Below are positions 43,823-52,953 of a stretch of 64,000 nt of DNA, piece after piece. The first letter of the stretch is position 1. Each line of letters begins with the position of its first letter. The notes below the pieces were generated by a model. That model did not search any database and was not told the origin of the DNA. It was given only the letters and a program-made list of their open reading frames with translations. The position numbers and the translations under genes were made by a program. The stretch comes from a virus. The stretch covers positions 1 to 64,000 of the IMG/VR virus record IMGVR_UViG_3300042898_006838. One strand, written 5' to 3'.

Positions 43823-46293
43823 GGTGCGACGTCCATCTGCGTGCGCACATGCCGCTCGACAAGTCCCCAGACGGTCATGGCCGTGCGCACGTAGGCGCTG
43901 GAGTCAGATTCGGTGACACCGGCTGACGACAGACGTCTGACTCGTCTGGCGTCTGAGAGCACGGCAGCCGCCGCCGGCGCATGCACCTGGTACGCGACTA
44001 CCCGGCCCGGGGTGTCGGCTCCGGCGTAGAGACGGCCGCGGCTCAGTGTCGTACCAGACTCCAGGGCCACGGCGTTGACTGAACCGGCTCCTGTCAGCCC
44101 GAGTTGAGCCTGGGTGAACTCGACCTTGTCCGCTGTCGAGACGTTCAACAGCGCCACGTGGCCGGCTGTTGCCACTGCCAGAACATCGCCATCCAGAACC
44201 AGGTCCCTGACATCTGAGGCCTGAAGAGCCGGAACCGTGCCGTCGTCGGCGAAGAATTCTGAGGCCTGCAGGGCCAGGAAGCGACGCCAGTCCCAGACCT
44301 CGACGCTGCCGATGCCGGTGTCGTTGTAGGCCACAGCCAGGCGCCGGTCACTGAGTTCGACCCGGAACCCGGCGACGGGGATCGTTCGACTGACAACGGG
44401 GCCGGGAAGCCCGACCTCGTCAACGTCATGAGCCATGGTCACGACGCTCGTGCCCGTCAGCGCCAGGAGCCACTGCCTACTCCAGGCCCTGAAGGACATG
44501 GACGAGTAGGGGCCTGGCGCCAGGGCGTAATCGGCGTCGGGGATGTCACCTGCCTGGTTCATGTCTCGTGAGGTGATGTCTCCAGACCCGTCTTCCAGTC
44601 CCACTGTCGACAGACGACGAGATGTGTCGCTCACGAAGTCGATGGTGATGACCTCGCTGTCGCTGGCGACAGAGAACACGGCGTCGGGACCACCATCTCC
44701 GTCCAGCAGCGGCCTGGCGCTGTTGCCGGCCATGGACCAACCGCTTACGGCCTGCGTACAGCTCATCCACGGCGTGGTCGCCAGTGGCTGCAAGATCAGC
44801 CAGCCCCCTGGATAGGTCACGAACGTGCCGCTGACCGGAAAAGATCCGAGCTCCGTGAACCAGCTGGCGACGTCCGACGTCCGCGACCCGTTGTCGTAGC
44901 GCCAGCCGTCGGCGGCGAAGCCCGTGTGCCCGAGGGCCACGGGGTCGGCAAAGCTCTGGCCCTGGAAGTCGAAGGACAGGGCGTTGACGACGTCATCTGA
45001 CAGCAACTGTCCGCCGGCGACGTCGGCCGCCGCCGCCTCGACGCCGGAGCCAAACTGCACGCTCCAGACCCGGCGCTCACCGGCTCGTGCCGAGAGATCG
45101 GAGGCCCGGACGTCGACATGCACCAGCCGCCTGTCGGCGTAGGCGACGCTGTTCTTCAACACCACGTCAAAGCCGCCGGTGACGGGCGTGAGCGTGGACG
45201 CGGCATACGTTCCGACTCCGACGCCGGCGGTCACGGCTGGAGCGCCGTCGACGAGGACGGTGACGGATGCCAGGGTCACGTCGTGGACGCTGGTGACCGT
45301 GAAGGCCAGGTCGCTGGTCGGCGATGACAGGCGCGGGACGCCGCGGGACCCAGGGGCGGGTGAGATCAGGGACACGATCGGGCCCTCGGCCTGACCGACG
45401 TCGAAGTGGTAACGGGTGACGCCAGGGTTGCCTCGGGCGTCGGCGGCGCGGACCACGACCTCGACACGGGTTCCGACGGCGTAGGCGCTGGGCACGGTCA
45501 TGACCGTCGTGGCTCTGCCGCTGACCACGGACGTCACCGGCAGCCAGCCGCTGACGCCGGCGTCTCGACCGTTGACCACGATCTGCTGACCCTGGACCCA
45601 GATGTCCAGGCCCCAGTCCCTGAAGACGTTGACCGTCGCCGACGGGTTGAGGATCTGGGAGCCGTCGTAGGTCGCCAGGTTCGGACCCTGGACGCTGACG
45701 ATGGTCCTGAAGACTCCGGGGACGACCTCCAGGACCCGGCCCTCACAGCCCCTGAAGCTCAGGCCCGGGTTCAGGGACGGGTTGAACCAGACCTGGTTGG
45801 CGGGTGACCCGGGACCCAGCGGCAGGTTCGGGGCGTACTGCAGGTTCGCGGACACGATCGTGAAATCGACTGTCTCCGTGACCTCGTCGCTGACCACGAC
45901 CGTCAACGACGCCGGGCTGGCCGCGGCTCGCGAAAACGGCGCTGGCACAGTCAGTGTCGGCACGACGACCGGGCACTGACGATCTGCGATCTCGAATGTC
46001 CAGGACTCGTCGAGGGCGCCGGTGACGACCCGCAGGTGGCAGGTATCTCCGGCCGCCAGCGGCTCCACAGGACGTATTACGACGTCAAAACCGCTGCCAC
46101 CGTCAGCAGATATTTCCGTATCCATGGCCTGGCTCTCTGAACCAGAGACCACCAGGCGGCCGTTGAAGTAGACGCTGAGACCGTAGACTGGCGTCGTCGG
46201 GTCGTCGCTGGTCACCGACAGCGTCACGATCTGCCTGGGGCTGACGCCAGAGGCCAGGGGCTGCGGATCTCTCTTGCTCACGGCCAGTGTCAC
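43819..46293 (-). CDS. Large tail protein with Ig-like domains and a propeller-like region (824 aa)
   Basis: Residues about 1-420 form several Ig-like segments (VTLSVTSDDPTTPVYGLSVY, GPIVSLISPAPGSRGVPRLS, FDVVLKNSVAYADRRLVHVD). Residues about 520-790 have repeating blade-like phrases: WLLALTGTSVVTMAHDVDEV, RRLAVAYNDTGIGSVEVWDW, DLVLDGDVLAVATAGHVALL, GRLYAGADTPGRVVAYQV. No catalytic residues are obvious. It follows the 535-residue gene by an ATGA overlap. A structural or adhesive role in the tail is likely. Confidence 0.65.
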   Translation of the reverse strand: MTLAVSKRDPQPLASGVSPRQIVTLSVTSDDPTTPVYGLSVYFNGRLVVSGSESQAMDTEISADGGSGFDVVIRPVEPLAAGDTCHLRVVTGALDESWTFEIADRQCPVVVPTLTVPAPFSRAAASPASLTVVVSDEVTETVDFTIVSANLQYAPNLPLGPGSPANQVWFNPSLNPGLSFRGCEGRVLEVVPGVFRTIVSVQGPNLATYDGSQILNPSATVNVFRDWGLDIWVQGQQIVVNGRDAGVSGWLPVTSVVSGRATTVMTVPSAYAVGTRVEVVVRAADARGNPGVTRYHFDVGQAEGPIVSLISPAPGSRGVPRLSSPTSDLAFTVTSVHDVTLASVTVLVDGAPAVTAGVGVGTYAASTLTPVTGGFDVVLKNSVAYADRRLVHVDVRASDLSARAGERRVWSVQFGSGVEAAAADVAGGQLLSDDVVNALSFDFQGQSFADPVALGHTGFAADGWRYDNGSRTSDVASWFTELGSFPVSGTFVTYPGGWLILQPLATTPWMSCTQAVSGWSMAGNSARPLLDGDGGPDAVFSVASDSEVITIDFVSDTSRRLSTVGLEDGSGDITSRDMNQAGDIPDADYALAPGPYSSMSFRAWSRQWLLALTGTSVVTMAHDVDEVGLPGPVVSRTIPVAGFRVELSDRRLAVAYNDTGIGSVEVWDWRRFLALQASEFFADDGTVPALQASDVRDLVLDGDVLAVATAGHVALLNVSTADKVEFTQAQLGLTGAGSVNAVALESGTTLSRGRLYAGADTPGRVVAYQVHAPAAAAVLSDARRVRRLSSAGVTESDSSAYVRTAMTVWGLVERHVRTQMDVAP

Positions 46294-47897
46294 AACGGAT
46301 ACCCTTCGGTTACGACCGCAAAGTTCACGCGCGAAGCGCGCGATATATCGGCGTCGCTGATGGCGACGTTGTACCCTTCCTTCAATAGCTTTATGAACGT
46401 GAGTTTTAAGTCAACGTCGGACACTCCAATGTCAAAACTTTCGTCGACGACGATGTCTTTACTCTCTCCTGAACCAATGCCTCGCGCCCTGCTTGTTCTC
46501 AACTGTCCTGAGTTGGGACTGGCTGACGTCGAGATCCAGACTGATATGCTTGCAATGTATCCGCTGTCAGTGGTGTCAATGTATCCCTCAACGAGCACCT
46601 GGATGAGAGATACCTTATTAAGTTTATCGGGAGATGAGAACTTGGCTTTGCCTACGACAGTCGCTTCCTGCGTCTTGACCTTGGCGTCGGCCTGGTCCTG
46701 TGTCTTGGCGACAGCGGGCACCTCACCCGCAGCGCTGGCGGCGGCGGCGTCTGCGTCCTGGCTCTTGGCTTCCGCGGCCGCGATCTTGTCGTCGGCGGCT
46801 TTGACGGCAGCGGCGGCGGCATCGGCTGCAGCCTGATCTCCGGCAGCCAGAGCGGCGGCCTGAGCTCGTGACGCAACTGCTTTTTCTTCCTCGCCTGCAG
46901 CTTTGTCGAAGCTGGCTTCCAGGCTGGCGTCGATGGCGTCGACAGCCTGCTTCTCCAGGCTTGCGGCCTTCTTCTGTGCCGGGAGCTGCTCGTCGGTCTT
47001 GGTCTTCTCGGCCTCGTTGGCCACCTGCCTGGCACCCGGGCTCGGCGCCAGGATGTCCTCGACTTTGACCTTCTCCTGGTTCAGGCGCTTGCTGTTGGCG
47101 ACGAGGTCGCTGACGCTGCGTGGCGTCGACGTCGTGCCGTCAGGGTTTTTACGGTCAACTCCGCCGATGAACGCTCGCTCGGCCACGACCATGGTCAACG
47201 TCACGTTCACGGCCCCGGGGACCTGAGAGTTTCTGGCCGCGGTCATGGACAGCAGCGTCCCCTGCACGATCACGTCCTCGTAGAGGATGAAGGTCTTGGC
47301 CCGGAGTTCGATGCTCTTCGTGCCGCGGTAGTAGTCCTCGTAGTCCTGGAGTAGCTGCGTCGTGAAGTTCATGCCGTCGACGTCACGGCCGTTGAGGACG
47401 ATGCCCTGGAATGTCCAGATACGGGGGCGACGACCGAAGACGAATAGGACCTCGCTGGCGAAGGTCTCGTGCAGCTGGTAGCGCTCCTCGTCGGCCTCGG
47501 CGATGGCTTGCAGGCTGAACTTGTCGAAGGTCAGGTTCGGCACGTACTCGCTGCGGACGCTGCTCTTCCGACTCGGCTCGACCTTGATGATCATCTTCGC
47601 GCCGACCTTGAAGGCTCCGCTGGTGACCAGGTCCGCGGTCGGGATCTCCTGCCTCGTCCGGCTCTTGTTCTTCTCCTCGTTAGCGGTCGTGGCCGCCTCC
47701 TGCAGGCCGGTGACAACGCGTTGACTGTCGTCGCTGAACAGGTCCAGGAAGGAAGGAAGATAGCTGATGGCCACGGTCTGCGTCGGCACCTTCTCGATGA
47801 CCTCGGTAAAGCGCAGTTGGTTCATGACCGACGACAGAGCCAGGCTCACGATCGTGGGCTGGTCAGCTTTTGCCGAGACTTCACTATTCTTCGCCAT
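46290..47897 (-). CDS. Tail/baseplate protein following the tape measure (535 aa)
   Basis: The N-terminal ~270 residues are globular, with RRPRIWTFQGIVLNGRDVDG, LQDYEDYYRGTKSIELRAKT and ILYEDVIVQGTLLSMTAARN, a pattern seen in phage proteins encoded directly after the tape measure. Residues about 320-410 are an Ala/Lys/Glu/Asp-rich helix, probably a coiled coil (AAADAAAAAVKAADDKIAAA). The last ~110 residues form another domain (NKVSLIQVLVEGYIDTTDSG, DVDLKLTFIKLLKEGYNVAI). The start overlaps the tape-measure stop by one base. Likely a baseplate or tail-tip protein. Confidence 0.65.
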   Translation of the reverse strand: MAKNSEVSAKADQPTIVSLALSSVMNQLRFTEVIEKVPTQTVAISYLPSFLDLFSDDSQRVVTGLQEAATTANEEKNKSRTRQEIPTADLVTSGAFKVGAKMIIKVEPSRKSSVRSEYVPNLTFDKFSLQAIAEADEERYQLHETFASEVLFVFGRRPRIWTFQGIVLNGRDVDGMNFTTQLLQDYEDYYRGTKSIELRAKTFILYEDVIVQGTLLSMTAARNSQVPGAVNVTLTMVVAERAFIGGVDRKNPDGTTSTPRSVSDLVANSKRLNQEKVKVEDILAPSPGARQVANEAEKTKTDEQLPAQKKAASLEKQAVDAIDASLEASFDKAAGEEEKAVASRAQAAALAAGDQAAADAAAAAVKAADDKIAAAEAKSQDADAAAASAAGEVPAVAKTQDQADAKVKTQEATVVGKAKFSSPDKLNKVSLIQVLVEGYIDTTDSGYIASISVWISTSASPNSGQLRTSRARGIGSGESKDIVVDESFDIGVSDVDLKLTFIKLLKEGYNVAISDADISRASRVNFAVVTEGYPL

Positions 47898-50800
47898 CAG
47901 CTGAACCAGCCTCTCTGCTTCTCTTGCAGCTTCTGGACGACGTCGGCCAGTGCCAATGAGGACTTGGCGATACTTTCCATTTGCGTGGCCAGTTCGGATG
48001 CCGATTTGGACTCAGACGTCGTCAGCATGCCGCCGTTCTTGCTCATCGTCACACGGCCGCCAATGCCCTCGCCCATGAGTCCAGAGAGCCGAGCCGAGCC
48101 GAGCTCTTCAGCCGTCAGCCCGCCTTCCATCAGCTTCTTGGCCTCGTCCTTGCCGACGAGAGCCTCAAGGCCCTTGCCACTGGAGTCGGCATCGAGAGCC
48201 TTCATGATCGTTTCGCTGACACCCTTGGCCTTCAGAGCCGCGCGCTGCTCCTTGCTCAAGCTGATGTTGCCGAGACCGGCGAGGGTATCGGCTCCGACAT
48301 CGCCTTTGGCCAGGGCTCCGAGGGCCAACATCCCCTTGCCGTCGACGCCGCTGCCGGCGAGGACGCGCTCCAGGTCACTGCCGGCGACCATCGCCCGAGA
48401 AGATATGGCTTTGTCGCCTTCGAACCGGCCAACGGTATCAAGGCTCCCCTTGATCCCCTTCAGGCCAGAAACTCCAAGCTCCTTCCACAGATCCGCGGCT
48501 CCGCCCGTCAACTTCTCGGCCTGAGCGTTGATCTCGCTGGTAGTACCGCTGTCGAGCATGCCCAGGAGCTTCTTCATGTCTTCGCTGCCAGCCGCTGCCG
48601 CTATGTCATCTTTAGTAAGCGTCTTACCGGCGAAGAATAAGTTGTCTTTACCTGTGACACCTTGAGCAGCTAGTACATCGTTTATGTCAGAGACAGCCTT
48701 GTCGTTGGACGCACTGTCTTCAGCTGTTGGTTTAAATTTTCGTCCGGGACTGCCAAGAAGGATGCTGGGGATATTGATCCCGTAGTCCTTGCCGATTTTC
48801 TCCTCCAAAGCCTTGGCTACAGTTGGGCTCTTGGACAGGATACCGTCGTACTGGCCTCTGGTGGCCAGGTTCATGTACTCGCGCATGAGCTGACGCTTAC
48901 GCTCTGGGTCGGTAGCAGCCTTCAACTCCTCCATCTTGGCACTGGCCACGGCGCCAGATCCTCCGGAGCTTCCGATCTCACTATCCTTGAGGATTTTATC
49001 AGCGGCCAGGCGATGCTTCTGCTCGACCTTCTTGCCGTCGTTGTTCTTTATAAATGATCGGTACCTATTACGTTCACGTCGACTTTCGTTCTCATCGGTC
49101 ACGTCTGATTGGTTGCTCATCTTACCGACTTGACCGAGACGGTCGCCTAGCATTGTCTCGTCTTCCGTTTGCCCGAGTCCCTTGCCGCCACCTGAGACAC
49201 GCAAGATATCTGTGGCGTTGACTTTTCCTCCCATGTTCATGTCTTCGAGACCGTAGTAGCTGTTTCTGAGTCCACGCATGACGTTGCTGGCGCTGTTGGA
49301 CCATGAAGCCCCTGTGTAAGCCATGCCCTCAGCTGCTCCGGAGAATGCGCTTTGAACGTCGCGGCCAATCTTCGGCATGATCGCTGCCTGCTCCAGCGTC
49401 CGGCTCGTGATCTGGTTGCCGAGCTCACGCGCCTGGCTCCGCTGCTGGCCGCGGAGCGCCGTTGGCGACTCCTCGATCTGGCGCATGAGGCCTTCGAGCT
49501 GGGCGCCGCTGGCCCCGGTCTGCTGGCCTAGGAGGTTCATGAACAGCGTGCGCTTGTTGACGCCGGACCCTCGGCCCAGGCTCTCGGTCTGGCTCATGAT
49601 CTGCTGGGCCATGGCTGACAGCATAGCCGGCTGGTCCTTGAGCATCTTCGCCTGCAGCTCCTGCGGCCGCGTCGTCATCTCCAACAACATCTCAGGCGTG
49701 GCGTTGGCGCTCGCCCGACCCAGGGCCCCGGTAGTGCTGCGGCCGACGCCGGACATGCTGAAGCCGCCTCCACGCTGGTAGCCGGCGCCCATCATCGCCA
49801 TGGCCGTGCCGCTCTGCATGAAGTTGCCCATGGCGTTGCCCAGCGCGTCCTGGGCGCCTTCTCGTCCGCCGAGAGCCGCGACGTCACGAGCTCGCAAGCG
49901 TCCGCTGCCAATGGCACCCTGGGCGATGTTGGCGCTCATGGCCCCGAGGCCAAAGCCTTCTGCTCCCAGTCCCATGCTCGCCATCTTGTTGGCCTGACGC
50001 ATGCTTGCCGCCGCGCCCTCTCCGCTGGTCAAGCCCCTGATCGACGAGCCGATGACGGCCATGCGCGCGGCCTGGGATGGGTCGATGCCCACGGCCTGCA
50101 TGTCGCTCATGTTCGCCAGCGTCTCGCGGACGGTGGTGCCCATGGTCCGACCCATTTCCTTCACCGTCTTCGTGAGCTCACGCATGCGTCTGGCGACGTC
50201 GGTAGCGTTTCCCGCCCCACGCATCAGGTCCTGCTGCACGGCTCCGCCAAAGATCTCCTGGATGTCGCGCTCACTGAACGTGGCGTCGTTGATGGCCAGC
50301 TTGTTCATCTCCGAGCCAAAACCCACGCGCTGACCACGTGTTGACTGGCCGCCGCCCTGGAAGCGGAACGCGTTCTTGCGGTACTGGTCGCCGAACTGGT
50401 TGATGACACCCGACTGCCTGACGGTCTCGCCGATGGACATGGTCACCGGAGCCAACAGCGCCTGACCGGCGATGCCGCCAACCAGTCCCGCGGCCATGCC
50501 GCCGCGCGCGAGTCCCATCGCTGGGCCCAACACTGAGCTGCCAAAGGCGTCGCCGGCGATTGCCGTCAGTACCGAGGCACCGCCTGCCCCGGCTGCGGTC
50601 ATGGTGTTGCCGAAGCCTGTGGCTGCACGCTCCACACCCGCTTCCATGACCCGGCCGCCGTGCATCTGCCGCATCATCCCCGGAGTGACGCCCATGCCCA
50701 TGCCCACAGCCGCCGAGCGGAACATGCCGGCGTTGGGGTCGAGCTCGGCGCCGTAGCTCGTGCGCCTGACGCCCGTGCCCATGAACGGGCTGACGGCCCC

Positions 50801-51259
50801 AGCCCCGGCCCGGCCGAAGAAGGATCCGAAGCTGTTGGCCGCGCCCAGGCCGGCCATGCCGCCGCCGAAGGCCGCTCCGGCCATGGCCCCAATGGGAACC
50901 TGCGGCATGGCAAAGCCGCCGTACCCGCCGCCGTAGGACGGGGGTGGCTGGAGGTTCATGGGCATGACCGGCGACGCCGCCATCTGCATGCCGCCACCGA
51001 GCCTGGAGATCGAGGAGTTGAGGCTGTTGAGCTGCGTGGCCAGCATGTTCATCTGCACAGACAGGCCGCCGACGGCCTGCTGAGTCTGGCTGGCCAGCAT
51101 GTTCACGGCCATGGTCTGACCGGCGACGTTGCCCTGAACAGACTCCAGGCTCCGAGCGGCACGAGACAGGTCAGCCGAGCCCAGATTCACTGAGCTCGGC
51201 GCCTGTCGATCCTGATTCAGAAGGCCTGAAAGTCCGATTGCTGGGTCAGCGGCTGGCAC
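47897..51259 (-). CDS. Tape measure protein
   Basis: The 1120-residue protein has the hallmarks of tape measures: a helical N-terminus (TQQAVGGLSVQMNMLATQLN), long Ala/Gly/Met-rich hydrophobic stretches (residues about 100-290, for example MAGAAFGGGMAGLGAANSFG), then a long mostly helical, charged remainder. It directly follows the G / G-T chaperone pair, the conserved order in tailed phages. A length of 1120 residues predicts a tail of roughly 165 nm using the usual 0.15 nm per residue rule. It overlaps the G-T end by 14 bases. Confidence 0.85.
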   Translation of the reverse strand: MPAADPAIGLSGLLNQDRQAPSSVNLGSADLSRAARSLESVQGNVAGQTMAVNMLASQTQQAVGGLSVQMNMLATQLNSLNSSISRLGGGMQMAASPVMPMNLQPPPSYGGGYGGFAMPQVPIGAMAGAAFGGGMAGLGAANSFGSFFGRAGAGAVSPFMGTGVRRTSYGAELDPNAGMFRSAAVGMGMGVTPGMMRQMHGGRVMEAGVERAATGFGNTMTAAGAGGASVLTAIAGDAFGSSVLGPAMGLARGGMAAGLVGGIAGQALLAPVTMSIGETVRQSGVINQFGDQYRKNAFRFQGGGQSTRGQRVGFGSEMNKLAINDATFSERDIQEIFGGAVQQDLMRGAGNATDVARRMRELTKTVKEMGRTMGTTVRETLANMSDMQAVGIDPSQAARMAVIGSSIRGLTSGEGAAASMRQANKMASMGLGAEGFGLGAMSANIAQGAIGSGRLRARDVAALGGREGAQDALGNAMGNFMQSGTAMAMMGAGYQRGGGFSMSGVGRSTTGALGRASANATPEMLLEMTTRPQELQAKMLKDQPAMLSAMAQQIMSQTESLGRGSGVNKRTLFMNLLGQQTGASGAQLEGLMRQIEESPTALRGQQRSQARELGNQITSRTLEQAAIMPKIGRDVQSAFSGAAEGMAYTGASWSNSASNVMRGLRNSYYGLEDMNMGGKVNATDILRVSGGGKGLGQTEDETMLGDRLGQVGKMSNQSDVTDENESRRERNRYRSFIKNNDGKKVEQKHRLAADKILKDSEIGSSGGSGAVASAKMEELKAATDPERKRQLMREYMNLATRGQYDGILSKSPTVAKALEEKIGKDYGINIPSILLGSPGRKFKPTAEDSASNDKAVSDINDVLAAQGVTGKDNLFFAGKTLTKDDIAAAAGSEDMKKLLGMLDSGTTSEINAQAEKLTGGAADLWKELGVSGLKGIKGSLDTVGRFEGDKAISSRAMVAGSDLERVLAGSGVDGKGMLALGALAKGDVGADTLAGLGNISLSKEQRAALKAKGVSETIMKALDADSSGKGLEALVGKDEAKKLMEGGLTAEELGSARLSGLMGEGIGGRVTMSKNGGMLTTSESKSASELATQMESIAKSSLALADVVQKLQEKQRGWFS

Positions 51260-52189
51260 GTTTATCTCCCAGGTAGACTCTCCGGACTCTATACGACTTC
51301 GCGCCCTCTGACTTCAGGATCTGCTTCATCTCCTCTTTGGTCTTCTCCTCGGCCTTCCCATCGCCGGGAAACATCAGTTCCCGCAGCTTTTGCAGCTGCT
51401 TGACAACTGTCTCCGAGTTCTCGTGCCTCATGCACGCCACGGCCATGACGGCTACTTTCTGAAACTCGACCGCCATCCGCCGGTAGAAGACGCGGGACAT
51501 GCGCGCCTCGTGCAGAGGGCCCTGAACCCGTACGCCGTCGTAGTACAGGTTCGCCTCCGCCCAGCCGGAAGGAGTCGTATTCAGTTTCCCAGGACGTCGC
51601 CCGCCTTCTCGTCGTTGGCGACGGCGTCGACGGTGGTCTGCAACACCTGGTAGAACTCGATCAGACGCTGGACGATGGCTACAGGCAGGGCGCCCAGTGC
51701 CGCGTAGCGACGGCTCCTGACCTCGGACATCGACTCGGCCGCCAACTTCGGGTCAGTGCGCACGAGCTCGTGGTAGTCCTCGGGCATGGTTACGCCGCCG
51801 AAGTCCATGCCATTCATCGTCGTCAGAGAGTGCGTGAGCAGCAGCAGGTTCAGTTCGTTGCTGACACGCAGGTTGTTGGGGTCCTCGTCGCGCATGAACT
51901 TGTCCAGCTGCTTCTGGCTGTCCAGTGCCTGCGCCTCGTTGAGGCTGCGCATGCGGATACTCATGCCTGCCGAGATCCTGATCTCGTCGGTGACGTAGAA
52001 GAACGGAGCCGTGGTCAGCGCGGTCATGATCTCCAGTTCCTTGCCCGTGAGCAGCTTGGACATGACCTCACGCGCCTTGCGAGTCGATCTCTTCAGCCAG
52101 ATCTGCTGCGCCTGTCGAAGCTGTCCGTCGCTGAGCTTCTCCAGATCCTCTGTCGTCACGGCCCTTGGTGTCGTCGCTTCTTCCGCCAT
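51246..52189 (-). CDS. Tail assembly chaperone fusion G-T (by -1 frameshift)
   Basis: The reading frame of the G gene continues in the -1 frame from the slippery site at 51584-51590 to a stop at 51246, giving a 314-residue fusion (202 + 112). The T part has protein-like sequence from the first codon after the slip (LNTTPSGWAEANLYYDGVRV, then HEARMSRVFYRRMAVEFQKV), though there is no standard start codon there; the first ATG is at 51500. The arrangement of G, -1 slip, G-T, tape measure is conserved in tailed phages. The fusion and G protein wrap the tape measure during tail assembly. The 84-residue product from ATG 51500, with GAGG upstream, is a possible alternative. Confidence 0.75.
51581..52189 (-). 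CDS. Tail assembly chaperone G
   Basis: The 202-residue protein starts MAEEATTPRAVTTEDLEKLS after a strong AGGAGG ribosome binding site. It is mostly helical (LKRSTRKAREVMSKLLTGKE, LNEAQALDSQKQLDKFMRD), as expected for a chaperone. It ends ...AGDVLGN and stops with TGA directly after the slippery heptamer. The call rests on position just upstream of the tape measure, size and the frameshift signal rather than on family sequence similarity. Confidence 0.75.
   Translation of the reverse strand: MAEEATTPRAVTTEDLEKLSDGQLRQAQQIWLKRSTRKAREVMSKLLTGKELEIMTALTTAPFFYVTDEIRISAGMSIRMRSLNEAQALDSQKQLDKFMRDEDPNNLRVSNELNLLLLTHSLTTMNGMDFGGVTMPEDYHELVRTDPKLAAESMSEVRSRRYAALGALPVAIVQRLIEFYQVLQTTVDAVANDEKAGDVLGN
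51584..51590 (-). promoter_or_regulatory. -1 ribosomal frameshift slippery site G GGA AAC
   Basis: On the minus strand the codons CTG GGA AAC TGA contain the heptamer G GGA AAC, which matches the X XXY YYZ rule in the correct phase. It is directly followed by the stop codon of G. A Shine-Dalgarno-like AGAAGG lies about 13 bases upstream, at the distance known to stimulate -1 slips in bacteria. A weak stem (CTCC..GGAG) lies just downstream. The phage lambda G/G-T site is the close relative GGGAAAG. Confidence 0.8.
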
Positions 52190-52203
52190 CTTGCACCTCC
52201 TGT

Positions 52204-52231
52204 AAAAAAAACCGAGGCACGAGCCCTCGGT
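52204..52231 (-). terminator. Rho-independent terminator upstream of the tail chaperone genes
   Basis: The minus strand reads ACCGAGG-loop-CCTCGGT followed by eight T residues. It ends the small-gene segment and lies 14 bases before the G start codon, so the G ribosome binding site comes immediately after it. Read-through or a processed transcript must supply the tail genes unless a promoter is hidden in the terminator region. Confidence 0.85.
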
Positions 52232-52232
52232 C

Positions 52233-52248
52233 CACCGTCTCCGGTGGC
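52233..52248 (-). other. Second hairpin next to the terminator
   Basis: CCACCG-TCTC-CGGTGG forms a six-base stem two bases from the terminator, on the side of the upstream gene. It has no T tract of its own. It may strengthen termination or protect the 3' end of the upstream message. Confidence 0.5.
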
Positions 52249-52255
52249 CACGTCT

Positions 52256-52561
52256 TCAGAACCCGTTGGGAATGGTCATGAGCCGGAAGCGCGTGCGCTC
52301 GTAGGCGACGCTTTCGTCAGCTTTGACCACGAGACGGTGCTCGGGCTTCGACGTCGCCTGCTCGTAGCGGTACCGGCGGACGCAGCTCCCGGCTCGGTAC
52401 TCGAAGACGTCGACGAAGCTGACTTCATTGACCACAAGCTTTTCATCGGATCGGCAGGTGGCCTGGGCGATGTAGCCGTCGACGGCACTGTTGTTGGTGA
52501 CGACGTCAAAGACGTCAGGGGACACAAGTACGCCGTTGACGTAGATGAGGTAGTTGTTCAC
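52256..52561 (-). CDS. Small hypothetical protein before the tail block (101 aa)
   Basis: The start is GTG 52561, overlapping the previous stop as GTGA; the longer in-frame extension is arginine-rich out-of-frame sequence. The protein (VNNYLIYVNGVLVSPDVFDV onward) is beta-rich (DEKLVVNEVSFVDVFEYRAG, SYAYERTRFRLMTIP-type strands). Proteins of this size and style occur between head and tail genes in myoviruses, but I recognise no family. Confidence 0.65.
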   Translation of the reverse strand: MNNYLIYVNGVLVSPDVFDVVTNNSAVDGYIAQATCRSDEKLVVNEVSFVDVFEYRAGSCVRRYRYEQATSKPEHRLVVKADESVAYERTRFRLMTIPNGF

Positions 52562-52953
52562 GAAAAACTCCGCTGTTCGATGTACATGTTTCCGTCGCTT
52601 CCGAACGTGATCTTGGCCTTGGGATTGACCTCCGTGGCCGGCCAGAACTTCTCCCAATCCAGAGCCAGCTTGTAGACCACAACATCTCGACCATGGCTGC
52701 TCTTGCGCCTGGTCTTCTCGTAGCCGTGCTTCTCCAACACACCCCAGGTCTCCAGGCTCCTGAGTACGCCGCCAAACCACCGCTGGTCGCCAGCCACGTC
52801 CAGGCAGTCGCGGAGGTCGTCGACGCTGACATGCTGGTAGCGCATGGCGATGACGACGGCGGCAGCTCGCACCCCGTGCTTGCTGTCAGGCCTGGACCTG
52901 ACAACTGAGTCGATGATCTCTAGGAACTGTTCCGGGAATTTTTTATCTTGCAT
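52558..52953 (-). CDS. Winged-helix-like small protein (131 aa)
   Basis: The protein reads MQDKKFPEQFLEIIDSVVRS, then GVRAAAVVIAMRYQHVSVDD, LRDCLDVAGDQRWFGGVLRS and LETWGVLEKHGYEKTRRKSS. Three helices followed by a beta hairpin suit a winged helix-turn-helix fold, so it may bind DNA. A GGAGAAGGAG site precedes ATG 52953. The gene overlaps the upstream 74-residue gene by 34 bases in another frame, and the two look like separate proteins. A regulatory role is inferred from the fold pattern only. Confidence 0.55.
   Translation of the reverse strand: MQDKKFPEQFLEIIDSVVRSRPDSKHGVRAAAVVIAMRYQHVSVDDLRDCLDVAGDQRWFGGVLRSLETWGVLEKHGYEKTRRKSSHGRDVVVYKLALDWEKFWPATEVNPKAKITFGSDGNMYIEQRSFS

Noticed and set aside
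52562-52780. N-terminal extension of the 101-residue gene
   Set aside because: It reads the 131-residue gene out of frame. The GTGA overlap at 52561 fits the pattern of the genome.
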